Shown here one piece after another: positions 12,301 through 24,586 of a DNA stretch of 64,000 nt (within the stretch, counting starts at the first letter, position 1; each line of letters opens with the position of its first letter). The DNA comes from Oncomelania hupensis (Eukaryota; Mollusca; Gastropoda; Littorinimorpha; Pomatiopsidae), in assembly GCA_036898135.1 (NCBI GenBank), contig CM072519.1, forward strand, positions 36,805,952 through 36,869,951, read 5' to 3'. The notes below the pieces were generated by a model, which was not told the origin of the DNA, did no database searches, and was given only the letters and a program-made list of their open reading frames with translations. The translations under genes were made by a program, and so were the position numbers.

Positions 12301-12310
12301 AGTACTACAA

Positions 12311-12315
<5 letters not shown>

Positions 12316-12390
<75 letters not shown>
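12316..12390. repeat. (CT)n microsatellite
   Basis: About 37 uninterrupted CT units. Confidence 0.97.
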
Positions 12391-12394
<4 letters not shown>

Positions 12395-12433
12395 TTAGGC
12401 TTTAGATGATAATTATAAGAAAACTGTACAAAA

Positions 12434-12565
12434 GAAACCAGACTAGATCTCAGATTAAATAATTTAAGTTTGTGAGACATTCGTTGACTTTTAGGTGATT
12501 ACAGAAGAAACCAGACTAGATCTCTGATTAAATAATCGAAGTTTGTGAGACATTCGTTGACCTTT
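12434..12565. repeat. Tandem duplication, unit about 72 bp
   Basis: AAACCAGACTAGATCTC...GTTTGTGAGACATTCGTTGAC occurs twice with few differences, at about 12435-12490 and 12507-12562. A weak third echo (TTCGTTGACCTTTT) occurs near 12952. Confidence 0.88.
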
Positions 12566-13552
12566 TCGAGTTTTCACTTTTCAGTCAAATCTTACAGGAT
12601 AAGGGAGAAAAACACTTCCTTTATATTAATTTTTTAAAAAAAATCTAGTCTTCCACCAATTAAGACTAATGTGAGATCTGCCCGGTAATCCCTTAGGTAT
12701 AATTGTATACCCACAAATCTAGATCTATATTCTGCAAGTCCATTTGCAAATTTATTTTTATTTTGTATACCTGCTTGTATCCGGCGTGTGTGTGTATGTG
12801 TGTGTATGTGTGTGAATATTAGCGACATATTACTTTGTTAGATATTAATGTTTTATCACAAACATTTGGTGACATTGACATGTGAGAAAAGCCTGGGAAA
12901 CGATGACCTGGTGGAACATAGACGTGCTCCCGACTAAAGTTTGTCCGACTTTCGTTGACCTTTTCATAATTTTAAAAATAAAATAATTAAAATATCTTTT
13001 TTTTCAAATATACAAAGACGGAGCGAACTTTTTTTTCTTCTTCATCCCTCCTTCCCCTCCCCCCCCCTCCACCCTTTCAGTTTTACTTTTAGACTGAGTT
13101 CTTTATGAACCGCGAGTATTACTGCTGCAACAGCAGCAAGTTCAGTTAGGTTTTCCTTGTAGGGTTTCGTTCCACAGCAACATGTCTGCAATATTTTGCT
13201 GGTGTCCTATCCACTGCAGTGTTCCCATGTGATACCAGTTGTGTGTCTCGAGGCGCATTTATTCGAGCTTGCCATCTAGGCTTTAAAGTATAACAGAGGA
13301 GACACCGGGAAGATTCAGGGTTCAATATTCAAAAAATCTTTATTATCTCAAACAGAGAAATTAAGACATTCTTTGTTGATAGTACTATAAAAAATTGCAA
13401 TAAAAGTGTAAGAAAAGACAATTACAAACATTCATTCATTAAAATTTTGAAACATACATAGGCTATCACAAAGCAACAGGCAATAATAAAGTAATAAAAT
13501 ACCCAAAGTCAACTATTAAAAAAAGTTGGAGGGGAAACTAAATTTAGACTAT

Positions 13553-13555
<3 letters not shown>
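12566..13555. other. Stretch without recognised genes
   Basis: Mixed sequence with short GT and poly-C runs. Bases 13320-13540 are A-rich and start with TCTTTATTATCTC, compatible with an antisense 3' end of some transcript or element. This is not identified. Confidence 0.35.
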
Positions 13556-13592
<37 letters not shown>

Positions 13593-13600
13593 CACACCTA
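13556..13600. repeat. (CA)n microsatellite
   Basis: About 20 CA units with one CG interruption. Confidence 0.95.
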
Positions 13601-13638
13601 TTCATTCCGAGAGGTACATATTAACCTTTGTGTAATAG

Positions 13639-15468
13639 TTGGATAGCGGTACTCTACCTTCAGCTTGGAAACAGGCTACAGTGATCGCAGTCCTAAAGCA
13701 GGGAAAACCGCTTTCTGATCCGCGGAGCTATCGCCCTATATCACTCACGCCTCACTTGGGCAAAATATATGAACGACTCATCAAATCACGTCTGGAATTC
13801 TATTTGGAGAAAAATAATATTATTCCCTCCACTCAAGCGGGCTTCAGGCGAGGTCGTGGTTGTGTGGATCACATAGTCAAACTGACGTCACACGTAAAGC
13901 GATCCCTTGCCAAGAACAAAACCACCATGGCGGCATTTTACGACGTACGTCGAGCGTACGACGCAGTTTGGCACGCTAGGCTGCTACACAAAATGGCCAA
14001 TATAGGAATCAGCGGAAGACTGTATAATTTTTGCAAAGCGTTCCTTGGGGACCGTTCTTTCAAGGTCCGAGTGGGTTCTGCTGTGTCAGGCTCAAAGAGA
14101 ACAGACATGGGGATTCCGCAAGGCAGCGTAGTGGCGCCGACAATGTTCGCCATCATGCTGCATGATATTGAGACGATACCACTCAAAAACGCAAAGTCAT
14201 TATTGTACGCAGATGATCTGACCTTGTGGACAAACGAAAATTTCAGAAACTTGAAGTCCCAGTATGTGACCAGAATTATCAGATATCGCTTTCAAGAGAA
14301 TGTAGATATGATTGAAAGCTACATGCGAAAGAATGGCTTTGAACTAGCAGCCGACAAAACGGTCTTCATGGTGTTCAACAGAAGCAGATTCGACAGGCGC
14401 GATCTTTTCATTAACATTAACAATTGTACGATTTTCCCGTCAGTACAGGTGAAGTTCTTGGGGGTTGTTATTGATGAAAAGCTGACATGGAACAATCACA
14501 TCAAACACCTTGTCACAAAAACAAATGCAGTGTGGAATTTGTTGAAAATCCTGAAAAACACAGAAGGTGCAAACCACAAACAGAACATTGTACATATCAT
14601 TGGCGCTTTGGTGCGGAGTCGATTGTCGTATGGTCAGGAGGCTTTCTTCTCCGCCAGTGTTTCTACTCCGGCCAAACTGCAAATAAAAGAATGTCAATTC
14701 TTGAGATATGCCTTAGACGTTCCAAATAACACCCCACAGGAAGTCATTTATAGAGAAGTCGGCTGGTTACCTCTGGAAATAAATAGAAAACTCATGGTCA
14801 GTCAGTACGTTATAAGGGCAAACACGGTCTTAAACTCCACTTCTGAAGAGCTTGACATCAGTTTTGACAACAGGCTTGACCCTGTAAATGCCAAGAGAAA
14901 ACGGACTCCTAGAATCGACGCAAGGACAGAATCTATAGCCAATTACACAGATGAAATCTGTAAAAAGGCGAAGGTAAGCAGAAACCAAATTGTTCAAGTA
15001 CCCACATATCCTTTTCCGCCTTGGCTGATGGAACGTGCCAGCATCAGCTGCGACCTAGAGCCCTGTGGATTGTCCAAACATCAGCATCAGTTATTGTTAA
15101 GTAATATAGCAAAAACAAGAATAAACTCTGAATTTGGCTCCGCCCTCCAGATCTATACGGATGGGTCTAAACTTGATAACGGCCATGTTGGGTGTGGTTT
15201 CTATATACCCGTGCTAAACGTGACAAAACAGTACCGTCTAAATGATAGTATATCAATATACTCTGCAGAAGTGTACGCCATCCTTATGGCAATAACTTAC
15301 GTTACGGATCTACCTCATAGCATACCAAATGTTGTAATTCTGTCAGATTCTAAGTCTGCCCTCCAAGCCCTGCAGAGGCCGACGTCAAACAGGAAAAACA
15401 TTACAATCGACATACACACGTTAATCCATCAGCTGTTCCTCAGGGACTGTAGGGTCCTGACATTTTAG
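13639..15468 (+). pseudogene. I-superfamily LINE ORF2 fragment (RT plus partial RNase H)
   Basis: An open frame of 609 codons from a non-LTR retrotransposon. It begins inside the RT domain (GTLPSAWKQATVIAVLKQGK at residues 4-23) with no ATG, so it is 5'-truncated. RT landmarks are YRPISLT at 31-37, QAGFRRGRG at 66-74, FYDVRRAYDAVWHA at 100-113, GIPQGSVVAP at 158-167 and the catalytic YADD at 190-193. A thumb region and a PFPPW motif follow. RNase H then starts with YTDGSKLDNG near residue 504, with SAEVYAI and LSDSKSALQAL also kept. The frame stops just before the last RNase H block, so the C-terminal His/Asp and the Cys-rich end are lost. No internal stop over 1.8 kb suggests a fairly young truncated copy. 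It is a different family from the element at 19.5-27.8 kb. Confidence 0.88.
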
Positions 15469-15574
15469 TAACTGTAGAGTGTGGCTTACACTGGCCGCTC
15501 ACGTTTTTCCGGCCGTTGCCTACGCAGTGTTGTCAGCGTCAGTGTTATTAGCCCGTCGTTCTCTCGGGTCTGTG

Positions 15575-15850
15575 TTACTTACTTAGTCTTACTTATTTAC
15601 TAAGTACTTACTTAATCGTTCTTATATAGTGCTTATTCAGATCAAGAGTTGCTCAAGGCGCTGGGTAATACCGGATCTAACTCAAGCCGCGTGAGGCGCC
15701 CACTTGAAGCCTTTGGGCATACGACAGAGTACAATCCGGGGCGACCGGGTATGGGAAAGATAAGATCGAGTGTTTGCAGGGTGTATTTGTGTAGTCGTCA
15801 CTCATCCGTCTAAGACATGAGCGTCAGGAACTTTAAAGTCCGTGCGGTGG
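15575..15850 (-). repeat. Possible L2/CR1-type 3' untranslated region
   Basis: CTTATATAGTGCTTATTCAG, then TTGCTCAAGGCGCTGGG, resembles the block at 17200-17240 next to the L2/CR1 C-terminus. An ACTTACTT-type repeat precedes it. The family call is tentative. Confidence 0.35.
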
Positions 15851-15984
15851 AATGAATGAACGTTCTCCCAAATCTAGGTCTATGTTCTCCCAGGTATAAT
15901 TATGTGTTTTTCAAATCTGTGTTCCCCATACTATGTTCCTCAAGGAATGTTCAAATCACTTAAGTAGAATAGACAATAAACAAA

Positions 15985-16720
15985 TAACACACACGTGTTT
16001 GATTCTACCCCATGACATGATGATGTGTGTGAGTGTGTGTACATAGATGTTTTTATTATGGATTATATACTTGATACCGGCTGGTATTTAGCAGTATATA
16101 CCTTGTGTTTGATTCTACCCCATGATGTGTGAGTGTGTGTACATCTTTCTAGATATGTAAAAGTGTCTTGTTATTAATATTGGATTATAAACTTGATACT
16201 GGCTGGTATTTAGCAGTATACCTTGTGTTTTATTCTACCCCATGATGTGTGAGTGTGTGTACATATATCTAGGTATATGTAAAAGTGTCTTGTTAATATT
16301 GGATTATAAACTTGATACTGACTGGTATTTAGCAGTATACCTTGTGTTTGATTCTACCCCATGATGTGTGAGTGTGAGTACATCTAGATATGTAAAAGTG
16401 TCTTGTTGTTAATATTGGATTATAATAATAAACTTGATACCGGCTGGTATTTAGCAGCATACCTTGTGTTTGATTCTACCCCATGAATCATGATGATATA
16501 AGTGTCTTGTTTTTAATAAGGATTATAAACTTGATACCAGCTGGTATTCATTAGTATATATGTTATGTTTAATGCAACCCCATGTGTCTGAGTGTGCATG
16601 TGCATGCATGAGTATGAAAGGACTTGTTTATTCTTTGCATTGTTAACTTAATGCCGGCTGGTACCCCATGATGTGGGTGTGTTCGCACATGCATGTAAAA
16701 TTGACTTGTTTATTGTATGA
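15985..16720 (+). repeat. Tandem satellite, unit about 118 bp, six to seven copies
   Basis: The unit contains TTGTGTTTGATTCTACCCCA, a TGTGTGAGTGTGTGTACAT stretch, GTAAAAGTGTCTTGTT and TTGATACTGGCTGGTATTTA. Starts recur near 15988, 16104, 16223, 16341, 16463 and 16560, with a last partial unit near 16650. Units diverge toward the right end. No coding signal. Confidence 0.92.
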
Positions 16721-16954
16721 ATTTTTAACTTTTGGGACTATTGATTTTGATATATGCTCTTATAATATTGATTAAATTTACACGTGTCTCACAATTTACC
16801 ATTGATTTGCAACATGAGAAAAGTTACAATACAAAGTCTGTGATTCCACACTATGAGCTTTCTTTTGTCTAAAAAAAAAATCTGGAATGTCAATTATTTC
16901 TTGTCTCTTTGTTTCTTTCTTATTTTTCTTTCTTCTTCTTTTTTCTTTTTCTTT

Positions 16955-17054
16955 CTTCTTCTTCTTCTTCTTCTTCTTCTTCTTCTTCTTCTTCTTCTTC
17001 TTCTTCTTCTTCTTCTTCTTCTTCTTCTTCTTCTTCTTCTTCTTCTTCTTCTTT
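16955..17054. repeat. (CTT)n microsatellite
   Basis: About 32 uninterrupted CTT units. Poly-Leu, poly-Ser and poly-Arg frames across it are artefacts. Confidence 0.98.
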
Positions 17055-17169
17055 TGACGTTCTGTACATAAGTTATGTTGGTTTGTTGCTTTTCGCTGTG
17101 TTTATGAATCCTCATCCTGCTGGTTTTTTTTTCTTATATTCTGTTTTCCTCCTTTTTTTGTGTATACCA

Positions 17170-17640
17170 AGTTATGTTGAATGAAATGAATGAAATGTAC
17201 ATTTATACGCCTAACCTTTTACAAGCCCTAGGCGTTTACAATGGCAAACATTAACACGTTCAGACATACAATACAATCTGACCAATCAAAGCAGTTGTGT
17301 AATATGAAGAGGAAAGTTTAGTGAGGAAGATGGAAGAGATGAGTTTTTAAAGAGGTTTTGAATGACAGCATAGAAGTGGAGTGACGGAGTGAATGAGGGA
17401 GTTTATTCCAGATAGAAGGGGCCTGGTAGGAAAAGGTGCGCTGGCCATAGGTTTTGGTGCGTACGGTTGGGATTTTAAAAAGACGGGTATCTGCCGAAGA
17501 TCTAAGAGAGCGATTGGGGGAATAGGTTTCGAGAAGGTCGGAGAGATAGCTGGGAGAAGTCAGGTTAAAATTTCTGAAGCAGAGTGTAGAAATTTTGTGC
17601 TGGATTCTGTGCTGTACTGATGTTCCCTTTTGAATTATAA
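17170..17640 (-). mobile_element. L2/CR1-like LINE 3' end
   Basis: Minus-strand codons at about 17636-17321 encode the conserved C-terminus of L2/CR1-type ORF2: LSDLLETYSPNRSLRSS, then YGQRTFSYQAPSIWNKLP and FKTSLKTHLF. The 3' UTR follows to about 17175 and ends in TTTCATTCATTTCATTC-type repeats, as usual for this group. Everything upstream is missing, so this is a strongly 5'-truncated copy. The frame remains open in the surviving part. Confidence 0.85.
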
Positions 17641-17689
17641 CTTCTGAATTAATATGGTACATACTCCACACATAACATATCATATAAAA

Positions 17690-18470
17690 CTATGTTTGCA
17701 TGCCAAAATTAAAACAAGCATACACAGTAACCTGAAAGATATGCACTGTTAGTGTAATCTGTTACACGGACAATCAAACCTACAGTTGTCCCACTCATTG
17801 GGCAAATAAAATGCAAATGTAATAATGGCAGATAATGTGAGAATTTAAAAAAAATAAAATCATGATAAACACAATGATACTAGCCAAATAAAATACTAAA
17901 AACCATACTTGTTGGTATTATTCAATGCTGAGCACCTTGTTAACCCCTGCACCTTGATGTAGACATGTAAGAATTTTATGTTGGTTTACCACAAGAGAAA
18001 AGTTTCAATACAATTGACTGCACATCCCTATTAAATGTAGGGTTTGTCTACAAATGTTTAAATATCAATTATATTTCCTTGTTTTCTACATTATTTTTCT
18101 GTTTTCTTGTTCTTCTTCTTGTGTAAACTTAGTAGGCCTACAATACAAATATAAAGACAGACCTGTGAAAGGCAGAATCTTGTATGAAATAATGCAATAC
18201 TAGTCAAGTTAAAACCCGAGGAAACGCAGTTTCCTCCTCTCCCCTCCCCTTCCAGTAATTATTCATCAATTAGATGTCCAAGGCTGTTGTTTAGCCTGTT
18301 GGTGTTCGCACGCTAGCAATATAACACACTACATATAACGCTCACGGCCTGTAACACGCATTTGCCTAGGGAGGCAACTCTTCCCGCGATACGCTATCTG
18401 CCTATATACGAGGTTACCGCTGTCCTCTCTTGGTATACTAAACTCTTTGGCGACATAGGTCTATTCCGTT
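17690..18470. other. Stretch without recognised genes
   Basis: AT-rich DNA to about 18230, then a more GC-balanced block at 18260-18475. The latter may be an LTR on the minus strand: GGGAGGAGT is followed by TGTAACGG near 18474. This is unproven. Confidence 0.35.
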
Positions 18471-18479
18471 ACAACTCCT

Positions 18480-19015
18480 CCCATTTAAAAGAATGAAACA
18501 GCGAGAATAACTGCAAGAACAACGAAAGGAAATAAATCCAAAAAAGCAAATAGAAAATGAAAATAAAATAAAATAAAAATAAAAGAATTAAAGAAGAAAA
18601 AAGAAAGAAAGGATAGAAAATAAATGAAAGATCTATAGAACTTAAAGAAGACAGAAAGCAAAAGGAAATGAAAGAAAGAAAGAAACAGAAAGGAATTAAA
18701 TCATGAAAGGAAGGACAGCTAGAGTAAGTATAGTAACAAACAAACAAAAAATAATAAAAACAATAAAATAAAAAATATCTGGAATGTACAACCACAAATG
18801 CAGAGAAGAAAAGGAAGAGAATACGAATAAAGACAGAGAGAAAAACAGAAAGACAAGGAAAGGAAGATGAAAGGACTAAGACACAAAACGAAAGACAAAA
18901 AAATATAAAACAAATGATAGGTATTAAAAAAATATAATAAAAGAACTACAATTAGGAGGAACAAGAAGAAAAAAAACAGACTGGCGAACAGCAAATATAA
19001 AAGAGAAAGAAACTA
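18480..19015. repeat. Purine-rich (GAAA/AAAT) low-complexity block
   Basis: The + strand is about 85% A and G. Minus-strand frames read as Phe/Leu/Ser-rich pseudo-membrane proteins, which reflect only composition. Confidence 0.75.
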
Positions 19016-19204
19016 GAAACTCCTGATTTGATACGCTTGCTATATAATTATATTCACTGATGTTTTGTCATAACTCCCCCCGCCAGAAGCTTAAAATCTC
19101 TAATGCTGGTATCAAACGCGGAGTTTTAGTAGACTGATATAAATTATGCGCTCGCTTTCATGTTATTAATGTAGTTTTAAATTTTGTCACGAAATTCTTG
19201 CGTC

Positions 19205-19290
19205 GACATTTATTGATTTACTTATTTATTTATTTATTTAGTTAGTTTAATTTTATTAATTTTTTTTTAAATTTATAATTATTAATTACT

Positions 19291-19329
<39 letters not shown>

Positions 19330-19410
19330 TTTTGTCACGTTTTTTAATTGGTTTATTTATGTGGTGTTTTTTTTCTCATTTATTTCATATTATTATTTAT
19401 ATTACTTGAT
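19205..19410. repeat. (TTTA)n-rich AT block
   Basis: TTTA tetramers, nearly pure at 19282-19333. Confidence 0.9.
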
Positions 19411-19520
19411 ACTTCACTGCATATCGCCGGATACATGCTTGTTATCTAAACGTTTTCTATATTTTACCCAGATGACGTTGGTTCATGTTTTGGTTTCATG
19501 AACGTTGAACCTTTTAAGTT

Positions 19521-19553
19521 CCTATCCTATACCGTAACTCGGAGGTCGTAGGG
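19521..19553 (-). mobile_element. RTE LINE 3' tail, distal piece of a split copy
   Basis: CCTATCCTATACCGTAACTC, then GGAGGTCGTAGGG, is the extreme 3' end of RTE on the minus strand. It stops at 19553. The copy continues at 27802-27811 on the far side of the I-like element. Confidence 0.9.
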
Positions 19554-20894
19554 TTGAGTTGAGTTGAGTTGAATAGATTACCGTCCCCCGACACGTAAGC
19601 GAATAGGGGACTTGGATGGAAGGAGGCCGTTGAAGTTAAGAAGTCATGGTGCAGGTTAGTAGTTGAAGGGGGAGCGCGTAGCGCCGCTGCAACGTCCAGC
19701 TGGAGTAAGGTAGGTCTGAAGTGAACAGCAGCTGGTGGTGGTAGAGCAAGGGGCCAATGTTGGTTGGTCGGCAAGGGGCAGTCGTGGCCAGTGTGAGGGA
19801 AGAGGGAGTGGAAGGAGACGGGCACGAGGGAGATGATTGGGTAGGTTAAATATAGATGGATCGGTATCTATCTAATAAGTGAAACAATACTGATCTATTA
19901 TGGTTAAAACTACCCCAAATGGGGTCCAGAGTGATACATTCCCGGGAGGGAGCTGAGGCGGACAGGGAATATATGAAGGCCGGGTAAGATGGCTGAGATG
20001 GCTGAGATGGCTGATGAAACGGATGACTGTTAATAAAAATCCTATCAGGATCGAAAATAAAAAATTTAAAAGACTATGGGAAAAATACCCCAAAGTGTCC
20101 GAATAATCGGAGAAACATACGCAGTCATACAGGGAGGGAGGGCAGAGCTCCCCCTCCGCACACATTAAGATACAAATTCAAAAAATAAGCAAGACTAAAA
20201 GGAGTAAGATGACGCGGCGAGTCCGGTTCGAAAGCGGGGACAGGTCATGGAAGCCACCATGAAGCCCGCAGGAAGACCTATAGGTGAGCCTTGTAGTAAG
20301 GGGTCATATAGACTCTAGACACCCAGGACCAACGGTCAACTGGGGTAGCGTACAGTGAATTATCTTAAGTTATGGTAACTAATGCCTAGGATCTTGGGAT
20401 CAACTAGGCCCGAGTCCAGTAGTGGGTCGTAGTCAGTCGTTAGGGATGCCAAACACACTAGGACCTACAAGGGTCTACTAAAATGTGGGCCAGTAGTAGG
20501 AGAGTCAATGGTAGGAAAGTACGTCCAGGAAAATCATCTGGGGAAACTTCAACTGGTAGGCGTCGGTATTGGTAACTGATGCATAGGATCAGAGGATCAA
20601 CTATGCAGGAGTCCTGTGGTAGAAAGGTCTGTCGCAAGGTAGGTGCCAACACATAAGGGCCCGTAGGGGTCTACCGAATATGGGCTATGTATGAATGAAA
20701 TCTGTCATGGGAGGAGCCAGGATCAGAATCAACTGGAATCGCACGTGGTGATTACACTAGTGTTAGATAACAAGAAATAGCGGAAATCATAACCGCAGGC
20801 GGGTATGACGGACAGCGGCGGAGGAGCTCTCTGAGCGGACTGGGCCCAACGGATAGGACAAGACCGGTGCCGCTCAGTGAGGTAAACACAGGAG
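19554..20894 (-). other. 3' UTR of the I-like LINE
   Basis: Noncoding. It contains diverged direct repeats: GGATCAACTAGGCCCGAGTCC to about 20490, and GGATCAACTATGCAGGAGTCC from about 20595, each followed by CACACTAGGACC/CACATAAGGGCC and GGGTCTAC. A weaker third unit lies at 20270-20340. It ends with (TTGAG)4 at 19554-19570. Confidence 0.75.
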
Positions 20895-23800
20895 TTAGAG
20901 GTAGGAAGAAACCCTGGATCGATGGATGCACCCCGCAGTCAGAAAAAGAAGGTTGATATCTGTAGAGAGTGAGTAGGCCACCAGATCTGGAATGCCGTCG
21001 CCCAGAGAAGCGGACCGGCAGGCGGCTCTGACAGGCTGAAAGTCTTCATTAAGATCAGGACACAGAAAGATACAATGTTCCATGCTGATGTTGCCACCAC
21101 AAGAGCATGGAGTGATGGTGTAATGTCGTCGAGCTATACCGGCACAGAGCCGGAGGGCATATGGTTTGAGAAGAGGGGGACAAGAGGAATGTAGCGGAAC
21201 AGGGCGGCGCCCGGAGATCAAAGCTAGCTCCCATCTATCGGCACACCAGAGAGAATAAGCCTCATCCCACTTGTCGTGGAGCGTAGCTTTAGTGGAGGAA
21301 TGTAGTTCAGAAGAAGAAGGGGGAATACGCAGGGACATGAGAGTGTCACCCGAGGAACCAGCGGCAGCAGCACGATCGGCCCGCTCGTTTCCGGGCAGCC
21401 CGACGTGAGAGGGTATCCAATAGAATTGAGTGTTAGTGCCCAGGCTATGGAGGGTGGAGGTTAACTCCAGAATAGATTGAAGTAGAGTAGGTCTCGAACG
21501 GCAGGAAGATCCGCCTATGCAGAGCAGGGCACTTCGAGAGTCTGTGAGAATGGAGACCTGAGGGGCACGAGGCAAAGAGCCGTCAGAAACGCCCCTCAGG
21601 GCCTCCCTGATGGCTACGAGCTCACATGTGAGAATAGAGGAACCGGGCGGCAAGCCACCGGAGAGGGAGATCCCACCGGGGGCAGAAACTCCAAACCCAG
21701 CAGCGCCGTCCGGGAGGACCGAGCCGTCAGTATAGATTCGGACTGTGTCAGCAAGTGACTCGACTAGCTCATGTGAGATAGCAGTGAGAAGTGGCAAGTC
21801 TTAGGAGCGGGACAAAAGGCCACCGCCGGCTATGTGAGTGGGTGGAACAGGTTCCCAGGGGGGAAGAGGAGGAGGGTTGTGCTCCACGGAGAGTCCGCGT
21901 GAGAACCGGCCCCCCAGAGATGTGGAAAGGTAGTCTGCAAGACCTATCTGGGGATGGGCAGTTATGGGCCACATGAACTGGGGCTTCAACTCACAAGAGG
22001 TGGAGTTGTCCACAAGGCCTGCTCTGACAACATAGTCGGCGCAGGTCTGGGTGATGACGTATCCCAGGGGCAGGAGCCCAGAGAGCCGGTACACCAGAGT
22101 GCACGGCGTAGAGTTGGGGAGAGAAAGGGCGATTCGGAGAGCCCTGCATTCACGTCTCTCGAGTTTGGCCAGGAGGCAAGGAGGTAAATCATATAAGAGC
22201 TCGGACCCAAAGAGAAGGCGGGAGCGGACGAGGGAGACCACGAGGGACACCAGGGTCGCAGGATCGCGGCCCCAGGTCTCTCCTCGAACCGCCAAAATCA
22301 GTGAGATAGCACGTGCTGCACTGGAGCAGTTTCGCTCAACGTGTGCCCCGTACTTGCCATTTTGTTGGAGAATGAAACCAAGATAACGGACTTTTTTGGA
22401 GGCGCCAATAGTGGTGCCCGCCACCTTGATAGAAAGAGTGTTAAAGATAGGTTGCCAATGTGAATCAAACGGTATGAAGACCGTTTTGGCCGGGGCCAGA
22501 GTAAGACCAATATCCTTAAGGGATTGGGAAATAGAGTCGATGTCGGCCTGGAAAGCGGCCACATCTCTGCGGAAGAGGTGATGATTTGGGAGTGCCGAAC
22601 GGCTACTCATAGTTCGCCAGAGTGCGATATCGTCCGCGTACAAAGTCACGACGGACGAGTGAGGAGTGCGGAGACCAACGCCGGCAAGAGCAATGGTGAA
22701 TAAGAGTGGGGCTATGACAGAGCCCTGGGGAACACCCATGGTCAAACGGCCAGTTTGAGAAAGAGTACCTCTCCAACGTACTCTGAGTGTGCGATCTCGG
22801 AGAAAGTCTGCTATGAAGGCTCTGGTGGGAGAGTCGACACCCAAGGTCTTAAGCCGGCAGAGAAGGCCAGCGTGCCAGACAGAATCGAATGCCTTGGAAA
22901 TGTCGAAGAAACACGCGAGTACTGTCCTACGCCGCTGAGTGGCCCTGCTTATATGTTCGTTTAGTCTGGTAAGGTGGTCAGTTATACTTCTACCGCGCCG
23001 AAACCCTGCCTGGAGGGGAGGGATCACGGCATTGCGGGTACAGAAGAGTTCTAGGCGAGCTTTGACAAGTCGCTCATATAACTTGCAGGTGTGCGAAGTC
23101 AGTGAAATTGGACGATAGCTGTCCAGCAAGTTTCTGGGTTTGCCGGCTTTGTGGACCGGGACAACTATAGCCTCACGCCAAGAATCGGGAACCGTGCCTG
23201 TGGAAAAACAAGAATTAAAGTGGTCAAGCAAAATTTGCTTAAAGGAGGCGGAGGCCTTGGTGATCATTAAGTTATGAATACCATCGGGGCCGGCGTTTTT
23301 CTTTACAGGGCAGGATCGAAGGTCCCGCGCCAGTTCGCACATGGAGAACGGTCGAGCGGGGGGATCCGGTGGCGGTTCAGGGACTAGGGTGGCCTCGAAG
23401 GCATCACGTCGGGCAATTTCGGCCAAGGGCAGACAGGATCCGTCTCCAGCAGAGACAAATTGGTCCAAGAAGGCGTTGGCCTTCTCGGCGGCCGTAGTGT
23501 AGGTGTGATGGCCGTCAGAGAGGTTGGGGTCCAGGGGGCGATACGTGCCGCGGAGTTTGCGGACGTTATCCCAAAGAGCTCCAAGAGGTAGGGTAGGTGT
23601 GAGTTTGGATAGTCCATAGTCCCGTTTAGCAGAAGCTATAGTGCGCTTAGCAGCGAGGTTTGCCTGTCGCATAAGGAGATGGTTGTGCGGGTTATTATTA
23701 GTTTTGTAGTTCAGGTAGGCTCTTTTTTTGGACTTGACCACGGCTCGGCAAGCAGCCGTCCACCACGGCTTGGGGACGCCGGTCGCCCTCACCGCGGAGG

Positions 23801-24586
23801 GGGGGGGAGCTGCGATGGCCAAGGAAGAGAGCATGGCCTCACGCAGGTGAAGCTCCACCTCCCTCGGTACGAGGCCCGAAGGCAGGGAATAAGAATCAAG
23901 ATGATGTGCATAAATATCCCAATTAACTCTGTCCCACCTGACCCGAGGAGTACGGTCAGAGGTGTAGAGAGGGCGGCTATCGAAACGGATGAGAATGGGG
24001 AGGTGGTCAGAAAACCCTGGTTCGTCCAAGACGGACCAGGTGGCACATAGCATGAGAGCTGGGGAGGCCAGACTTAAGTCCAGGGCGGACCTGGGATGAT
24101 CGGGACAGTCCGGTACCCTAGTGCCGGAGCCATCATTTAGAATTGAGAGGTTGGCGTTAGTGAGAGCCTCGCCAATGTCTTTAGAGTAGTGTGCATAGCC
24201 ATGCTCCCACCTGGCATCGCGCCGGTTAAAGTCGCCGACGACTAGCCAGTTGCCATCGGCGACAACCGGGACCAGCCAGGAAAAGTCACGACACGTTCTA
24301 GGGTTGTAATAGTTAAGTATATTAACTGGGCCAGTGGCACAACTGTCCTCCGCGGAAAGTGAAAGCCAGGGATGACCGGCAGGTCAGGTCTCTTGCAGTT
24401 CAAAGATTGGAGGCAGAGAACCTGGCTACCGGCCACCGCGTCGGAAAGGAGAGGCAAAGAGTCCCTCAGGGTGCCTCGTGACCTACAGTTATATTGAAGG
24501 ATTTGAAGAGTGCTCATGGTGAGTATGGTGGAAAGCAGGGAGAGAAGTAGAATGTGCGGGTAGAAAGATCTATTGGTGTGCTGCAT
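20895..24586 (-). pseudogene. ORF2 of the I-like LINE: endonuclease, RT and RNase H
   Basis: ORF2 starts at ATG 24586, with a second Met at 24524. The endonuclease N-terminus (LQILQYNCRSRG, then CLQSLN) is followed near 24350 by an apparent deletion plus frame change. The C-terminal endonuclease continues in the other frame with NWLVVGDFNRRDARW and FSDHLPILI. RT follows in the same frame, with NAGPDGIH, YRPISLT, QAGFRRGRS, FFDISKAFDSVWHA, GVPQGSVIAP and catalytic YADD at about 22640-22629. One in-frame TAA at 21803-21801 comes before RNase H, whose catalytic set looks complete: D of IYTDGS, E of TCEL, D of LTDS, and H/D of WIPSHVGLPGNERAD. The C-terminus has a Cys-rich CSCGGNISMEHCIFLC block. 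Loss of the central endonuclease and the stop indicate inactivity. Confidence 0.9.

Noticed and set aside
15455..15470. TAGGGTCCTGACATT match to the RTE endonuclease start region near 58952
   Set aside because: Only 15 bp and no continuation; likely chance.
15985..16720. CRISPR-like array
   Set aside because: Units are contiguous, about 118 bp, without unique spacers, in animal DNA.
16853..17184. Poly-Leu, poly-Ser and poly-Arg frames
   Set aside because: Three readings of the same (CTT)n repeat.
18469..18994. Membrane-protein-like hydrophobic frames
   Set aside because: Artefact of T-rich antisense of a purine-rich block; two overlapping frames look equally hydrophobic.
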